Origin: Kluyvera sp036759925
GTDB taxonomy: Bacteria > Pseudomonadota > Gammaproteobacteria > Enterobacterales > Enterobacteriaceae
Length of the DNA: 64,000 bases
NCBI RefSeq assembly: GCF_036759925.1
Contig: NZ_JAPKIB010000002.1
Location: 248,001-312,000, forward strand
Reading direction: 5' to 3'
Position numbers and translations under genes: made by a program. This document shows, piece by piece, positions 49,509 through 56,944 of this stretch. Below the pieces are notes generated by a model. It was not told where the DNA came from and ran no database searches. It saw only the letters and a list, made by a program, of their open reading frames with translations. Each line of letters begins with the position of its first letter. The first letter of the stretch is position 1.

Positions 49509-49535
49509 TAAAGTTCTCACTTGACCCGCCGATAA
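49509..49535 (+). promoter_or_regulatory. Flagellar sigma-28 (FliA) promoter of pdeH
   Basis: TAAAGTTC, exactly 11 bases, GCCGATAA: 15 of 16 positions of the enteric FliA consensus TAAAGTTT-N11-GCCGATAA. It ends 44 bases before the pdeH ATG, which fits yhjH being a class 3 flagellar gene. Confidence 0.92.
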
Positions 49536-49579
49536 CTTTATCACTAGACCCTCTGACCCTCTCTTCACAGGAAGCTTAA

Positions 49580-50353
49580 ATGACGTTAAAGCAGGTGAAC
49601 CAGCGGGCGAGAGTACCTGATGCGGAGCTGGAAAGCCTACAGCAACTGCGTTACTGGCAAGAGTGTGAGCGTGTCTATACCTACCAGCCTATCTACACCA
49701 TTCAGGGCCGCTTGATGGCGATTGAAGTGTTAACGATAGTGACCCATCCCTCTCAACCACAAAAACGTATTGCCCCGGATCGTTACTTCGCTGCGGTTTC
49801 TATCGGCCAGCGCATCCATGTCATCAAAGAACAGGTGACGATGCTGGCAAAAAGGAAGCATTTCTTTGAACAGAATAAGGTGCTGGCATCGGTCAACGTC
49901 GATGCGCTAACGCTGCTGGAAATGCGTCAGGACCGGATCCTGAAAACGATGATTGAAACGCTGCCCTGGCTACGCTTCGAGCTGGTGGAGCACATGGCGC
50001 TGCCACAAGATTCCACGGTGGCCTCGCTGTGCGAATTTGGCCCGCTGTGGCTGGATGATTTCGGCACCGGCATGGCCAACTTCTCGGCGCTGAATGAAGT
50101 GCGCTACGATTACATCAAAGTAGCCCGCGATCTGTTCATTATGCTGCGCAAAACCCCTGAAGGCCGCAAACTGTTTATCCTGCTGATTGAGCTGATGAAT
50201 CGCTACTGCGAAGGGGTGATTGTGGAGGGGGTTGAAACGCTGGAAGAGTGGCGTGAAGTTCAAAGCTCACCTGCTGCCGCCGCGCAGGGCTATTTCCTTT
50301 CTCGTCCGGTGCCGATGTCGACACTGGAATCCTTGATGATCAATCTGGTGTGA
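49580..50353 (+). CDS. pdeH: c-di-GMP phosphodiesterase PdeH (YhjH)
   Basis: A 257-residue stand-alone EAL domain protein (255 in E. coli). It degrades c-di-GMP in the cytoplasm and thereby keeps the flagellar brake YcgR off and cellulose/curli down. EAL catalytic residues are present: E in AIEVLTIV, N in ASVNVDAL, E in FELVEHM, LDDFGTGMANF, K in YIKVARD, E in VEGVET and Q in AQGYFLS. AGGAAG precedes the ATG. Its FliA promoter couples it to flagellar expression. Confidence 0.96.
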   Translation: MTLKQVNQRARVPDAELESLQQLRYWQECERVYTYQPIYTIQGRLMAIEVLTIVTHPSQPQKRIAPDRYFAAVSIGQRIHVIKEQVTMLAKRKHFFEQNKVLASVNVDALTLLEMRQDRILKTMIETLPWLRFELVEHMALPQDSTVASLCEFGPLWLDDFGTGMANFSALNEVRYDYIKVARDLFIMLRKTPEGRKLFILLIELMNRYCEGVIVEGVETLEEWREVQSSPAAAAQGYFLSRPVPMSTLESLMINLV

Positions 50354-50379
50354 AGCTGGCCTACGTCTGTAGGCCAGCT
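50354..50379. terminator. Convergent hairpin between pdeH and yhjE
   Basis: AGCTGGCCTAC-GTCT-GTAGGCCAGCT, a perfect 11-bp stem starting right at the pdeH stop and 9 bases from the yhjE stop. Confidence 0.75.
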
Positions 50380-50387
50380 CAATCCTG

Positions 50388-51704
50388 TTAGAGTGATTCG
50401 TGACGCGTTTCGTGCGTCAGTAGCAACGCAATCAGCGTCAGCGCCGCCATGGCTGCCAGATAAACACCCACGTAGAACAACCCATAGCTACTCTGCAACC
50501 AGGCCGCGATGTACGGCGCAACGGACGCCCCCAGAATCGACGACACATTGTAGGAGAACGATGCCCCGGTATAGCGCACTTCCGTTGGGAAGAGTTCCGG
50601 CAGCAGCGCACCCATTGGGCCAAAGGTCAGACCCATGAGGCTCAGGCCAACCAGCAGATACAGCATAATCAGCGCCGGATTACCGGAGCCCAGCAGCGGC
50701 TGGAAGAAGAACAGCGCGAAGATGATAATCAGGCTGGTGATCACAATCATGCTTGGACGACGACCGAAACGGTCCGCCAGCAGGCCAGCAATAGGCACCA
50801 TCACACCAAACCCAATGACCGCCAGCATCAGCATCCACAGCACTTCGTTGCGCGGCAGCCCCAGGCCATTTGGTGCGGCGGCGGTGCTGTAGGTCATCGA
50901 GTAGACGGTCATGATATAGAACAGCGTATAGGTCGCCAGCATGATGAAGGTGCCGAGCACCGTCACGCGCACGTGCTTGCTGAGCAGGGTGCCCATCGGC
51001 ACTTTAACCTGTTTCTTCGCGGCAGCGACTTTGGCGAACACCGGCGTTTCATGCAGTGAGACGCGCACATACAGGCCGATAATCACCAGCACCGCAGAGA
51101 AAATAAACGGAACGCGCCAGCCCCAGGTCATGAACTGCTCGTCGGTTAGCAGCCAGGAGAGCAGCAGGAAGGTGCCGTTAGCGAAGAAGAAGCCAATTGG
51201 TGCGCCCAACTGCGGGAAGGAACCGTACAGCGCGCGTTTGCGTGGCGGGGCGTTTTCTGTCGCCAGCAGCGCCGCGCCGCCCCATTCACCACCAAGACCG
51301 AGACCCTGACCAAAACGCGCCAGCGCCAGCAGGACCGGTGCCATAATGCCGATGGAGGCATAGCTCGGCAGCAGGCCGATAACCACGGTGGAGATCCCCA
51401 TGGTCAGCAGCGAAGCGACCAGCGTGACCTTGCGCCCAACACGGTCACCGAAGTGGCCAAAGAGTGCGGAACCAATAGGACGAGCGACGAAGGCGATAGC
51501 GAACGTTGCCAGCGATTGCAGCGTTGCCGCCGTCGGATCGCCCTGTGGGAAGAAGATATGCGGGAACACGATGACCGCGGCGGTGGCGTAAATATAGAAG
51601 TCGAAGAACTCAATGGCGGTGCCGATGAGTGAGGCCACGACGACCTTATTACGCGAGTTAACCGGAGCGGAAGCCTGTTCGTTATCGAGTGTTGTGCTGG
51701 TCAT
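50388..51704 (-). CDS. yhjE: YhjE MFS transporter
   Basis: A 438-residue MFS protein (440 in E. coli YhjE) of the metabolite:H+ symporter group (related to ProP/ShiA). Twelve membrane helices; it has the signatures GHFGDRVGRKVTL and LARFGQGLGLGGEWGGAALL. The substrate is unknown. The start at 51704 (MTSTTLDNEQASAPVNSRNK) is preferred over a longer frame because the family begins here. It is convergent with pdeH. Confidence 0.92.
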   Translation of the reverse strand: MTSTTLDNEQASAPVNSRNKVVVASLIGTAIEFFDFYIYATAAVIVFPHIFFPQGDPTAATLQSLATFAIAFVARPIGSALFGHFGDRVGRKVTLVASLLTMGISTVVIGLLPSYASIGIMAPVLLALARFGQGLGLGGEWGGAALLATENAPPRKRALYGSFPQLGAPIGFFFANGTFLLLSWLLTDEQFMTWGWRVPFIFSAVLVIIGLYVRVSLHETPVFAKVAAAKKQVKVPMGTLLSKHVRVTVLGTFIMLATYTLFYIMTVYSMTYSTAAAPNGLGLPRNEVLWMLMLAVIGFGVMVPIAGLLADRFGRRPSMIVITSLIIIFALFFFQPLLGSGNPALIMLYLLVGLSLMGLTFGPMGALLPELFPTEVRYTGASFSYNVSSILGASVAPYIAAWLQSSYGLFYVGVYLAAMAALTLIALLLTHETRHESL

Positions 51705-51935
51705 AGTCTTTTCTAATATGTATAGCGAACGAAAGGCCATATTAGACATAGCAAAAGCGACATTTCAATCTGTAACAGGATTGTAAAATGGCGCAAAGAG
51801 GGGCAAAAAGTGGATAATTTTTATACCAGTAAATTATCAAACATGAAATGCTTCACATTTTTCGTAGATTAGATGATAAAACTAGTTTTTGGTTAAATAA
51901 AAGTTACAGGCTGGATTTATATGCTAATTCGGTGG

Positions 51936-51960
51936 GTTGGGCTGAAATTTTCAGCCCAAC
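51936..51960 (-). terminator. Hairpin after yhjD
   Basis: GTTGGGCTGAAA and TTTCAGCCCAAC form a nearly continuous palindrome 8 bases after the yhjD stop; no T-run. Confidence 0.6.
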
Positions 51961-51967
51961 AGGGCGG

Positions 51968-52930
51968 TTAGCGGTGGGTTTTTCCCGGCATTCTTGGGTC
52001 GTCCTTGTACTCCGCCGTAGCAATCCACGCGGCGCAGAACAGCGTCAGGCGGGCGAAGAAGTAGAAGAACGCCATCAGGCCAAGCACGGAACCAAACGCG
52101 GCGCCGGACGGGGATTTCACCAATGTCGGTAGCGTCCAGGTCATGATGATTTTGATCACCTCAAAGCCGATCGCGGCGATAAAAGTGCCGCGGATCAGCG
52201 CCTTTTTACGCGGGCGGTGGCGGGGCAATCGCCAGAAAATCCAGAAGAACAGCAGGTAGTTGGCGAAGATCGAAATCGCCAGGCCTATCAACCGCCAGGC
52301 GGGCTTCAGCCACTCAATGCTGTCGAGATACAGCGCCGAGATAATCAGTTGCTGCGCTGACCCGGCTACCGAGGTAATGGAAAGGGTGACAATCAGTGCA
52401 ATCAGCAGGCCAATCAGCGACACGAAGTCGCGCAGGTATTTAATCCAAATGGCTTCCTGATCCTGCGGTGTGCGTTCCCAGACATCGCGCGACTGGGCGC
52501 GAATAGCCTCACGCAGGTTGCCCATCCAGTTGATGCCGGAGTAGAGGGCGATACACAGGCCGACAAGGCCGACGGTGGTACGCTGCTGCACGGCGGTGTT
52601 GATGGTGCTTTTCAGGGTGGCGGCGAGCGTCGGGTCGCTGACGTTGGCCAGGATCTTATTGAAGATGTCCTGCAGCAACGTCGGATGCGAGGCAAGAATA
52701 AAGCCAGCGGCGGCGAACGACACCATCAGAATGGGGATCATCGATAAGAATGAAAAGTAGGTAATGGCCGCGCCAAACTGATTTCCCAGCCGATCGTTAA
52801 AGCGCTCAGCGGCGCGAATCAGGTGGGCGATGACCGGCTGGCGCTGAATCTTCTGCGCCGTGGTGGTGACGCTGTCCAGCGCCTTGCTAGCCTTTTGCTG
52901 TAGACGTTTATCGTTGTTTGCCGACGTCAT
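51968..52930 (-). CDS. yhjD: YhjD inner-membrane protein (YihY/BrkB family)
   Basis: A 320-residue inner-membrane protein (337 in E. coli) with six or so membrane helices and the family motif FGAAITYFSFLSMIPIL. In E. coli a point mutation in YhjD lets cells survive without Kdo on lipid A, suggesting a role in lipid A or lipid transport; this is known from the family, not visible here. The shorter length is at the C-terminus (ends RMPGKTHR). GGGAG precedes the ATG. Confidence 0.9.
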   Translation of the reverse strand: MTSANNDKRLQQKASKALDSVTTTAQKIQRQPVIAHLIRAAERFNDRLGNQFGAAITYFSFLSMIPILMVSFAAAGFILASHPTLLQDIFNKILANVSDPTLAATLKSTINTAVQQRTTVGLVGLCIALYSGINWMGNLREAIRAQSRDVWERTPQDQEAIWIKYLRDFVSLIGLLIALIVTLSITSVAGSAQQLIISALYLDSIEWLKPAWRLIGLAISIFANYLLFFWIFWRLPRHRPRKKALIRGTFIAAIGFEVIKIIMTWTLPTLVKSPSGAAFGSVLGLMAFFYFFARLTLFCAAWIATAEYKDDPRMPGKTHR

Positions 52931-53029
52931 CAGGGAGATTTTCCTTTTTATTGCTTTTACTTAAGTATAGAGGGTTCCCCGGAGTCGGTGCATTGCACCT
53001 CGTCCGAGCTACCCAGCGCGCCGCCGGGC

Positions 53030-53929
53030 TCAATCCACATACCCCTGCAACACGCCGGTTAACCACTCCATAAACAGATGCACCCGCCGCGACAGGTTAC
53101 GGCGGTGCGGGTAAATTATCGACACCGGCATCGGCTCGGCCCGATACTGTGGGAGAATTTCAACCAGCTCGCCGCGGTGCAGCGCTTCGCGCACGCCCAC
53201 GCGTGGCACCTGAATAATCCCCAGCCCTGCCAGACAGGCGGCGTGATAGGTTTCCGTGCTGTTCACCGTCAGCACGCCGCCGGTTTTGACCCACCTGGTA
53301 CCGCCCTCTTTCGCCACTTCAAACCCCTGCGGGCGTACGCCGAGATTGGCGGCGTAGTGCACCAGTGCGTGGTTGCTGAGGTCCTCCAGTGACTCCGGAT
53401 AGCCAAAGCGCGACAGGTACTCAGGACTGGCGCAGTTGATGATGGTCAGCTTGCCGAGCGGCCGGGCAATCAGCCCTGAGTCTTTCAGCGACCCCACGCG
53501 TACCACGCAGTCAAATCCCTCACGAATCACATCGACTAAGCGATCGCTGCTGCTCAGCTCAAGCTCAATGCCGGGGTAGTGCTGCAAAAAAGCGGGCAGT
53601 TTGGGGATCACCACCTTACGGGCGATACCTACCGGCATATCCACGCGCAGCCGCCCGCTCACGCTGCTGGGGTCGCTCTGAAACATACTGTCCAGCTCGT
53701 CGAGGTTGCTGAGCAAATCTTTGGCGCGCTCGTAGTAGACCATCCCATCCTGAGTCAGCAGCACTCGTCGAGTGGTGCGGTGTAACAGGCGGCAACCCAG
53801 ATGGTTTTCCAGCGCCTGAATTTGTCGCGATACGCTACCTTTAGGAAGGCCAAGGGTATCCGCCGCGCGGGAAAAACTCTCCAGTTCAGCGACGCGGATG
53901 AACAGCTGCATTGCGTGAATTTTATCCAT
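53030..53929 (-). CDS. yhjC: YhjC LysR-type transcriptional regulator
   Basis: A 299-residue LysR regulator with an N-terminal winged HTH (ESFSRAADTLGLPKGSVSRQIQALENHLG) listed here only in part: residues about 18-40 form the helix-turn-helix. The effector domain follows. It is the positional and sequence counterpart of E. coli YhjC. The MDKIHAMQLF start is used, two codons inside the longest frame. Unlike E. coli, it is divergent from an SDR gene, the usual arrangement of a LysR regulator and its target. Confidence 0.88.
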   Translation of the reverse strand: MDKIHAMQLFIRVAELESFSRAADTLGLPKGSVSRQIQALENHLGCRLLHRTTRRVLLTQDGMVYYERAKDLLSNLDELDSMFQSDPSSVSGRLRVDMPVGIARKVVIPKLPAFLQHYPGIELELSSSDRLVDVIREGFDCVVRVGSLKDSGLIARPLGKLTIINCASPEYLSRFGYPESLEDLSNHALVHYAANLGVRPQGFEVAKEGGTRWVKTGGVLTVNSTETYHAACLAGLGIIQVPRVGVREALHRGELVEILPQYRAEPMPVSIIYPHRRNLSRRVHLFMEWLTGVLQGYVD

Positions 53930-54010
53930 CAGCATGCCCTATTGTTGTTCGAAATGAGACAGTGAAGCGTATTCAGGGATATTTATTGTTCTTTTATCAC
54001 CTAATAAGCT

Positions 54011-54025
54011 TGTTCTCAACGAACA
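54011..54025. promoter_or_regulatory. Candidate operator dyad before the SDR gene
   Basis: TGTTC-TCAAC-GAACA, a perfect 5-5-5 dyad, 23 bases upstream of the SDR start and within the 119-base divergent gap with yhjC. Its symmetry fits a dimeric regulator; LysR sites usually have T-N11-A, and here TGTTC...GAACA satisfies that (T at 54012 region, A at 54024). Confidence 0.4.
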
Positions 54026-54048
54026 CACCCACTGAAATGAGGTTTCCC

Positions 54049-54807
54049 ATGACTCGACGTATTGCGTTAGTGACCGGCGGTAGCCGCGGACTCGGTAAAA
54101 ATGCGGTGCTGAAGCTGGCCGCGCAGGGAACGGATATTATCTTCACCTACAACAGTCAGCGTGATGCCGCGCTGGAGGTTGTGGCTGAAATTGAGCAAAA
54201 AGGGGCGAAAGCCGTGGCATTGCAGCTGAACGTCAGCGATGTTGCCAGCTTTGCGGCCTTCACTCAGCAGGTGAAAGAAGCGCTGAATCAGGTCTGGGGT
54301 CGCGAGACGTTTGATTATTTAGTGAACAACGCCGGGATCGGCCTGTATGCCTCCATTGCGGAAACTTCCGAGGCCTTATTTGATGAGCTGATGAATATCC
54401 ACTTCAAGGGACCCTTCTTCCTGACCCAGGCGCTGCTACCGTTGATGGAAAACGGTGGACGTATCCTGAACGTCTCGACCGGGCTGGCGCGTTTTGCGCT
54501 ACCGGGCTATGCCGCCTATGCCTCAATGAAAGGAGCGATGGAAGTGCTGACGCGCTATCAGGCCAAGGAGCTGGGTGCGCGCGGGATTTCGGTCAACAGC
54601 ATTGCGCCAGGGGCGATTGAAACCGACTTTGGCGGTGGCCGCGTTCGCGATAACGACGACCTGAACAAATACGTCGCGTCGCAAACCGCGCTGGGTCGCG
54701 TTGGGCTGCCGGATGATATTGGCGATGCGATTGCCGCGCTGCTCAGCGATAACCTACGCTGGATGACCGCGCAGCGCATTGAGGTTTCAGGGGGGATGTT
54801 CCTGTAA
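54049..54807 (+). CDS. Short-chain dehydrogenase/reductase
   Basis: A 252-residue classical SDR. It has the NAD(P) motif TGGSRGLGKN near residue 12, NNAG near residue 95, the catalytic Ser in NVSTGLARF, and YxxxK in YASMKGA; the C-terminal PxGxI-like APGAIETDFGG follows. The arginine after TGGS suggests NADP preference. It is a 3-oxoacyl-ACP-reductase-like or alcohol dehydrogenase; the substrate cannot be told. Start 54049 has ATGAGG 7 bases upstream; an ATG at 54037 is less likely. Divergent from yhjC and probably under its control. Not in the E. coli locus. Confidence 0.87.
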   Translation: MTRRIALVTGGSRGLGKNAVLKLAAQGTDIIFTYNSQRDAALEVVAEIEQKGAKAVALQLNVSDVASFAAFTQQVKEALNQVWGRETFDYLVNNAGIGLYASIAETSEALFDELMNIHFKGPFFLTQALLPLMENGGRILNVSTGLARFALPGYAAYASMKGAMEVLTRYQAKELGARGISVNSIAPGAIETDFGGGRVRDNDDLNKYVASQTALGRVGLPDDIGDAIAALLSDNLRWMTAQRIEVSGGMFL

Positions 54808-54815
54808 ACCGTCTG

Positions 54816-54844
54816 ATAACGCCTTTGCTCAGCAAAGGCGTTAT
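54816..54844 (+). terminator. Terminator after the SDR gene
   Basis: ATAACGCCTTTGC-TCA-GCAAAGGCGTTAT, a perfect 13-bp stem, then TTTACAT. Confidence 0.75.
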
Positions 54845-55165
54845 TTACATATTGTGCGAAAGTGAGTCTTAATTAGGATTGATTATCGCCTTTACTTCTA
54901 TCCATTCCCGCAATAACCTAAATTCCCATTAATTAATATTATCGTAGCGACACCTTCGTTTAATCCTTTTCTTAATTAAAATGTGATGACATATATGAAT
55001 ACGTAATCGTAATTCGACGGTTGTAAGCATTCATAATTATGATGTTTAGATTGCCATATATCTACGTAGAATGACCCAGGCCAAACGGCGAGTTCTTATT
55101 TCAGGTCGTGGGGATTACTCTGCACGCCATTAGAATTCGTTTTATTTTGATATGGGGAATCCATT
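54845..55165 (+). other. AT-rich yhjB upstream region
   Basis: About 320 bases without a gene. It is clearly more AT-rich than its surroundings, with many TTAAT/AATTA tracts, as in promoters silenced by H-NS. No operator could be named. Confidence 0.45.
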
Positions 55166-55792
55166 ATGCAGGTAGTGATGTTTGACAGGCAGTCAATATT
55201 TATTCATGGAATGAAAATTAGCTTACAGGAACATATTCCAGGAATTGATATTTCTGCTGTCAGTCAGGCCGATGACCTGTGGCGCCAGCTGTTACAGCAT
55301 CCGGATGCGCTGTTGATTCTTGACGGAGGCCTGGATCACGGCTTCTGTCAGTGGCTGTTGCAGGAAAAGCACCAGCAGTTCCCGGAGTCAAAGGGCATTA
55401 TCATTGTTAATGATTACAACCGCGCCTGGCTGAACGATATGATGGCCTATAATCTGCAGGCGATTATCCCCCGGGATGCCAGCATTGAAATATTTATTCA
55501 GACAATAAAAAGCGTGATGCGCGGACTCATTTGCCTGCCAGGTGACTGGCGTGTGGGGTATGAACAGGAAAAACAGGGGCTGGATAATCTGAGCCAGCGC
55601 CAGCGGGAAATATTATCACTGCTGGCGAACGGAGAGTCGAATAAGGAAATTAGCCGGGCGTTGAATATTAGCGCTGGCACCGTGAAAGCACATCTTGAAT
55701 CACTGTATCGCCGCCTGGGCGTTAAAAACCGCACGCAGGCCGCTATGCTGTTGAATAACAGGGAGGCTTCAGCCCAGAACGCGGCGGAATAA
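55166..55792 (+). CDS. yhjB: YhjB LuxR/FixJ-type response regulator
   Basis: A 208-residue regulator (200 in E. coli YhjB). Residues 1-125 form a receiver-like domain (MQVVMFDRQSIFIHGMKISL), with LLILDGGLDHG in the phospho-acceptor region, Asp near residue 54. Residues 140-200 are a LuxR HTH: LSQRQREILSLLANGESNKE and AGTVKAHLESLYRRLGVKNR. No sensor kinase is adjacent; it is an orphan as in E. coli. Its 3' end overlaps the next gene by 24 bases convergently. Confidence 0.92.
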   Translation: MQVVMFDRQSIFIHGMKISLQEHIPGIDISAVSQADDLWRQLLQHPDALLILDGGLDHGFCQWLLQEKHQQFPESKGIIIVNDYNRAWLNDMMAYNLQAIIPRDASIEIFIQTIKSVMRGLICLPGDWRVGYEQEKQGLDNLSQRQREILSLLANGESNKEISRALNISAGTVKAHLESLYRRLGVKNRTQAAMLLNNREASAQNAAE

Positions 55793-56209
55793 TGCGGCTT
55801 CAGCCTGGCGCTGTACCGCCAGGCTGGTCTGCGGCGATGCTTGCTGCTGCCAGAGCGCCAGCGCATCCGCCATATGACCCTGGTTCACCGCGCGCATAAT
55901 AGCGCATTGCTGCACGGCTTCCGGCCCCAGGCTGAACGCCAGCGACAGCAGGGCATCGGACTGATGCTGGCTTAACGGCATTCGCACGCAGCGCTGCAGT
56001 ATCTGGTGATAATAATCGACATCCTGCTGAAACAGCTCTTCGGCCTGGGCGAGCGTAATCGGCTCATCAAAACGTTCCCGATCGCGAATCAAATGGCCAT
56101 AGCCCACGACCCACAGCCCGTCCGCGTCCTGATACTTTTCCAGCGACAACCCCTGATACTGCTTAATTAGCTCCAGCCCTAGCAGGCTTGGCGTAGCGAC
56201 ATGTGACAT
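55769..56209 (-). CDS. GH24 lysozyme-like protein with altered active site
   Basis: A 146-residue protein with the T4-lysozyme (GH24) core: YQGLSLEKYQDADGLWVVGY then GH. Aligned with T4 lysozyme, the catalytic Glu11 is Gln (in KQYQGL), Asp20 is kept (YQDADG) and Thr26 is Val (WVVGYGH). Thus two of three catalytic residues are replaced and muramidase activity is doubtful. There is no signal peptide, holin or other phage gene nearby, so it is not simply a prophage lysis gene. GAGGG precedes the ATG by about 7 bases. It is probably co-transcribed with the upstream GNAT gene (53-base gap). Function unknown; it could bind peptidoglycan or be a decaying gene. Confidence 0.75.
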   Translation of the reverse strand: MSHVATPSLLGLELIKQYQGLSLEKYQDADGLWVVGYGHLIRDRERFDEPITLAQAEELFQQDVDYYHQILQRCVRMPLSQHQSDALLSLAFSLGPEAVQQCAIMRAVNQGHMADALALWQQQASPQTSLAVQRQAEAALFRRVLG

Positions 56210-56262
56210 CTTTAGCCCTCATTACACGGAATGAGGAGTGTAAAAGAGTCGTCGGCACGGGG

Positions 56263-56808
56263 CTATTGGCCGGATGTCCGCAACGTATCATATTCATGAC
56301 TCAGTAAGCCGAAAAGCCAGTCATTTTGCCACTGTCCGGCCAGGAAATAGCTTTCACGCAGTTCGCCTTCCAGCATAAAGCCCTGCTTTTCTAGCGTACG
56401 TCGGGAGGCGATATTGCCTGCGGTGACCGTGGCCGTCAGGCGTCGTATTCCGCCGTGTCGGAAGGCATAATCACACACGGCATGCAGCGATTCGCTGCCG
56501 TAGCCTTTTCCCTGCGCCGGTGGGGCAAACAGAAAGCCGACCTCGGCGCAGTCGCTTTCCCGATGGATATAGCCGGTTATACCCAGCGGTGTTTGCGCAG
56601 TATCGCGCACCACCAGGCACAGCCAGTGCTCGGCACCCGGCGTCCAGGGATGCAGGCGCGCTTCGAATGCCGCCCGAATCTCCTCTTCACTCCGATTATC
56701 CGCCACATAGCGCATCACCTGCGGGTGCTGCTGTAAGGCCAGGAAAAAAGGCCAGTCACTTTCAGTGATAAGGGTACATTCTAAACGTTCGGTGGTGAGC
56801 GCGATCAT
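56263..56808 (-). CDS. RimJ/RimL-type GNAT acetyltransferase
   Basis: A 181-residue GNAT protein of the RimJ/RimL-like group. The N-terminus IALTTERLECTLITESDWPF and motif A EVGFLFAPPAQGKGYGSESL (QGKGYG acetyl-CoA loop near residue 100) are typical, followed by NIASRRTLEKQGFMLEGELR. It probably acetylates an amino group of a protein N-terminus or small molecule; the substrate is not evident. It precedes the lysozyme-like gene in the same direction. Confidence 0.82.
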   Translation of the reverse strand: MIALTTERLECTLITESDWPFFLALQQHPQVMRYVADNRSEEEIRAAFEARLHPWTPGAEHWLCLVVRDTAQTPLGITGYIHRESDCAEVGFLFAPPAQGKGYGSESLHAVCDYAFRHGGIRRLTATVTAGNIASRRTLEKQGFMLEGELRESYFLAGQWQNDWLFGLLSHEYDTLRTSGQ

Positions 56809-56944
56809 AATTTCTCATTCTGATGGGGGGCGCAGGACTGTTAATTTGCCTGAATTGCTCTATGGTGTAACGACAAAAATAACAAATCAGTAACCTGTTA
56901 ATCCTAAGGCTAAAAAACCTTGCTGTTGATTAAGGAATGGGAAA

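Noticed and set aside
55769..56808. Prophage remnant suggested by the lysozyme-like gene
   Set aside because: No holin, spanin, capsid, tail or integrase gene is near; the neighbours are ordinary chromosomal genes.
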